From assembly GCA_017473335.1 (NCBI GenBank), contig JAFULN010000003.1, forward strand, positions 1 to 53,375: DNA of 53,375 nt, in the 5' to 3' direction. Numbering within the stretch: the first letter of the stretch is position 1; every line of letters begins with the position of its first letter. Both the position numbers and the translations under genes were made by a program. The notes under the pieces were generated by a model, which searched no databases, was not told the origin of the DNA, and saw nothing but the letters and a program-made list of their open reading frames with translations. The DNA is from Erysipelotrichaceae bacterium. GTDB lineage: Bacteria; Bacillota_I; Bacilli_A; Erysipelotrichales; Erysipelotrichaceae. Below, piece after piece: positions 52,177-53,375 of the stretch.

Positions 52177-53118
52177 ATGATTCGTTTTGGAATATTAGGA
52201 CCAGGTAAAATATCACATCGTTTTGTGAAGGGGATGAAAGATGTTTCCGGTGCAAAGATCACTGCAGCTGCATCAAGAGATTTCAATAAAGCAGAAGAAT
52301 TTTGTGAATTGTATCAGATTGAAAAAGCTTATGGAAGCTATGAAGAAATGCTGAAGGATAAAGATGTGGATGCAGTGTATATTGCAACGCCACCCTTTGT
52401 GCACAAAGAACAGATTATGATGTGTTTAAAAGCAGGAAAACATGTACTATGCGAAAAACCATTGATGAAAACATCCAAGGAAGCCAGAGAATGCTTCGAC
52501 TTGGCAAAAGGAAAGGGACTGCTTCTAATGGAGGCGACCAAAGGTGTTTTTACTCCCACCTTTTTAAAAATCAAAGAATTGATGGAAGAGGGTACAATAG
52601 GAAAAGTATCTTATCTTGAAGCAAGTTATTGTTATGATGGGAAGTTTGATGAAAATCATTGGGTGATGCATCAGAATTTAGCAGGTGGAGGCATGTATGA
52701 TGTGGGGATTTATCCTTTGTCTGCTATTGTAGGTCTTTTAGGTACGGAAATGACGGAACTGAAACGTATGGATTTGGCGTGTAAAGATTGTCTGGGAATG
52801 ACACAGCTTTTGATAAAATATAATGATGTAATGGCTTCTGTACGTGGTGCAATTACTGTAGCAACGGACAATACATTTAGAATTTATGGAGATATTGGAA
52901 GCATTGAGTGTGAACATTTCTGGAAAGGTCATGATTTATCGGTGAAAATTAATGATCATAAAGAGTTTTATCATTTTGATTTTGAGAGTGAATTTACTTT
53001 TGAAATACAGCACTTTGTAGAGTGTATTCAAAAAGGACTTTCTGAAAGCCCTGTGTTAAGTGAAGAAGTTAGCTGTTTTATGCTGGATGTGATGGATGAA
53101 AAGAAAACGTGGATGTAA
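52177..53118 (+). CDS. Gfo/Idh/MocA family oxidoreductase
   Basis: This 313-residue NAD(P)-dependent dehydrogenase has an N-terminal Rossmann fold: FGILGPGKISHRF, IATPPFVHKEQI and CEKPLMKTSKE (the EKP motif with the catalytic Lys). The C-terminal alpha/beta domain carries GGGMYDVGIYPL, with the Asp/Gly-His-like catalytic loop D-x-G-x-Y/H. Substrates in this family are sugars or cyclitols; the specific one is unknown. AGGAGGAT precedes the ATG. The stop lies inside a perfect inverted repeat. Confidence 0.88.
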   Translation: MIRFGILGPGKISHRFVKGMKDVSGAKITAAASRDFNKAEEFCELYQIEKAYGSYEEMLKDKDVDAVYIATPPFVHKEQIMMCLKAGKHVLCEKPLMKTSKEARECFDLAKGKGLLLMEATKGVFTPTFLKIKELMEEGTIGKVSYLEASYCYDGKFDENHWVMHQNLAGGGMYDVGIYPLSAIVGLLGTEMTELKRMDLACKDCLGMTQLLIKYNDVMASVRGAITVATDNTFRIYGDIGSIECEHFWKGHDLSVKINDHKEFYHFDFESEFTFEIQHFVECIQKGLSESPVLSEEVSCFMLDVMDEKKTWM

Positions 53119-53132
53119 GATTACATCCACGT
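53107..53132. repeat. Perfect 12-bp inverted repeat over the stop of the oxidoreductase gene
   Basis: ACGTGGATGTAA (53107-53118) and TTACATCCACGT (53121-53132) around GA. No T-run follows, and a normal terminator lies just downstream. Possible operator, RNA-processing or mRNA-stability structure. Confidence 0.6.
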
Positions 53133-53134
53133 AC

Positions 53135-53171
53135 AGACTGTTGACAAATAAAAGTTCGACAGTCTTTTTTT
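53135..53171 (+). terminator. Terminator of the oxidoreductase gene
   Basis: AGACTGTTGA pairs with TCGACAGTCT (53156-53165), then eight Ts. Its 3' arm contains the -35 of the next transcript. Confidence 0.75.
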
Positions 53172-53184
53172 AATATGATAAAAT
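53156..53184 (+). promoter_or_regulatory. Promoter of the right-edge small RNA
   Basis: TCGACA (53156-53161), a 17-nt spacer and TAAAAT (53179-53184) with a TG extended -10 (53176-53177). Confidence 0.6.
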
Positions 53185-53190
53185 ACAAAT

Positions 53191-53288
53191 GCAAAAAGAA
53201 GTCTCTATTTTGCCCGAAATATTGTCATACTTCTTTTTGCGTAAGAAACCAAGCAAGAAATGCACAAGGCTGCATTTCTTTTTTTGTG
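53191..53288 (+). ncRNA. Unidentified structured small RNA or 5' leader
   Basis: Directly after a good promoter, GCAAAAAGAAGT (53191-53202) pairs perfectly with ACTTCTTTTTGC (53229-53240) around a 26-nt loop that contains a smaller ATTT/AAAT hairpin. A second hairpin AAGAAATGCA/TGCATTTCTT (53255-53280) with a T-run forms an intrinsic terminator. There is no ORF. It could be a free small RNA or an attenuated leader of a gene beyond 53375. I do not recognise SRP, RNase P, tmRNA or a known riboswitch in it. The following 87 bases to the window end hold no gene start I can support. Confidence 0.5.
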
Positions 53289-53375
53289 GAAGGAACTTAA
53301 AAAGTCTACCTCTTCACAAAATGGAAAGAAACTGAAGAAAAAGATAAAATATAGATGGGCAAAAATTAATGGAGA

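Noticed and set aside
53191-53288. SRP (scRNA) gene
   Set aside because: The universally conserved GGAAGGAAGCA-type loop region is absent.
1-53375. CRISPR array or long direct repeats
   Set aside because: No regularly spaced repeats of 20-40 bases were seen; the only phased repeats are the short AGTGG sites before mraZ.

Overview
The window looks like a chromosomal segment of a low-to-moderate GC Bacillota, most likely an Erysipelotrichia-type gut bacterium. Genes use strong AGGAGG-like ribosome sites and the standard genetic code. Gene order and families (hisS-aspS behind a T-box, 6S RNA after aspS, comN-secDF, mraZ-rsmH-ftsL-pbp, YneF, a YeeN-type YebC, PPi-dependent phosphofructokinase) are Firmicute. 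The organism assignment is inference from gene content, not from a database match.

Layout. 1-1000: the left edge is foreign: a TnpV-type transposon gene, GC-richer than its surroundings, abuts a yaaA gene that has lost its 3' third. 1000-6600: a thioredoxin-fold lipoprotein, DUF4298, an esterase, tRNA-Glu and tRNA-Trp, a glutaredoxin-like protein, PPi-phosphofructokinase and uridine phosphorylase. 6600-10620: a PhoPR-like two-component pair, diverging from a Spo0A homologue whose receiver domain has lost all the phosphorylation residues, then an M20 amidohydrolase. 10620-20205: a complete UMP operon, pyrB-pyrC-carA-carB-pyrK-pyrD-pyrF-pyrE, preceded by a promoter and a transcription attenuator. 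Its CarA has Ser in place of the catalytic Cys of the glutaminase. 20205-28250: an orphan condensation-fold acyltransferase, YebC/YeeN, GNAT, esterase, TagD-like cytidylyltransferase, TmcAL, a lysophospholipase-like hydrolase, yceD-rpmF and an HD-domain protein.

28250-37931: the start of the division and cell wall (dcw) cluster: mraZ, with a 10-bp-phased GTGG operator, rsmH, ftsL, two class B PBPs with PASTA domains, murE (with the DNPR motif of meso-DAP enzymes), mraY and murD. It stops there: ftsW, murG and ftsZ are not in the window. 37928-42880: small membrane protein, YetF, SpoVB-like flippase, ComN and fused SecDF. 42900-51450: Mn catalase (CotJC-like), RecJ, Apt, RelA/SpoT, then T-box-hisS-aspS. 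51450-53375: a rod-like RNA with its own promoter and terminator, very probably 6S RNA, then YneF, a Gfo/Idh/MocA oxidoreductase and an unidentified small structured transcript at the right edge.

The most interesting observations are a CarA that probably cannot use glutamine (an ammonia-dependent CPSase by analogy with mammalian CPS1), a Spo0A-type regulator that cannot be phosphorylated in the usual way, a T-box whose specifier region reads GACAC (Asp and His codons overlapping) ahead of hisS-aspS, an unusual pyr leader, and an unassigned small RNA at the right end. I saw no CRISPR array, prophage or biosynthetic gene cluster.
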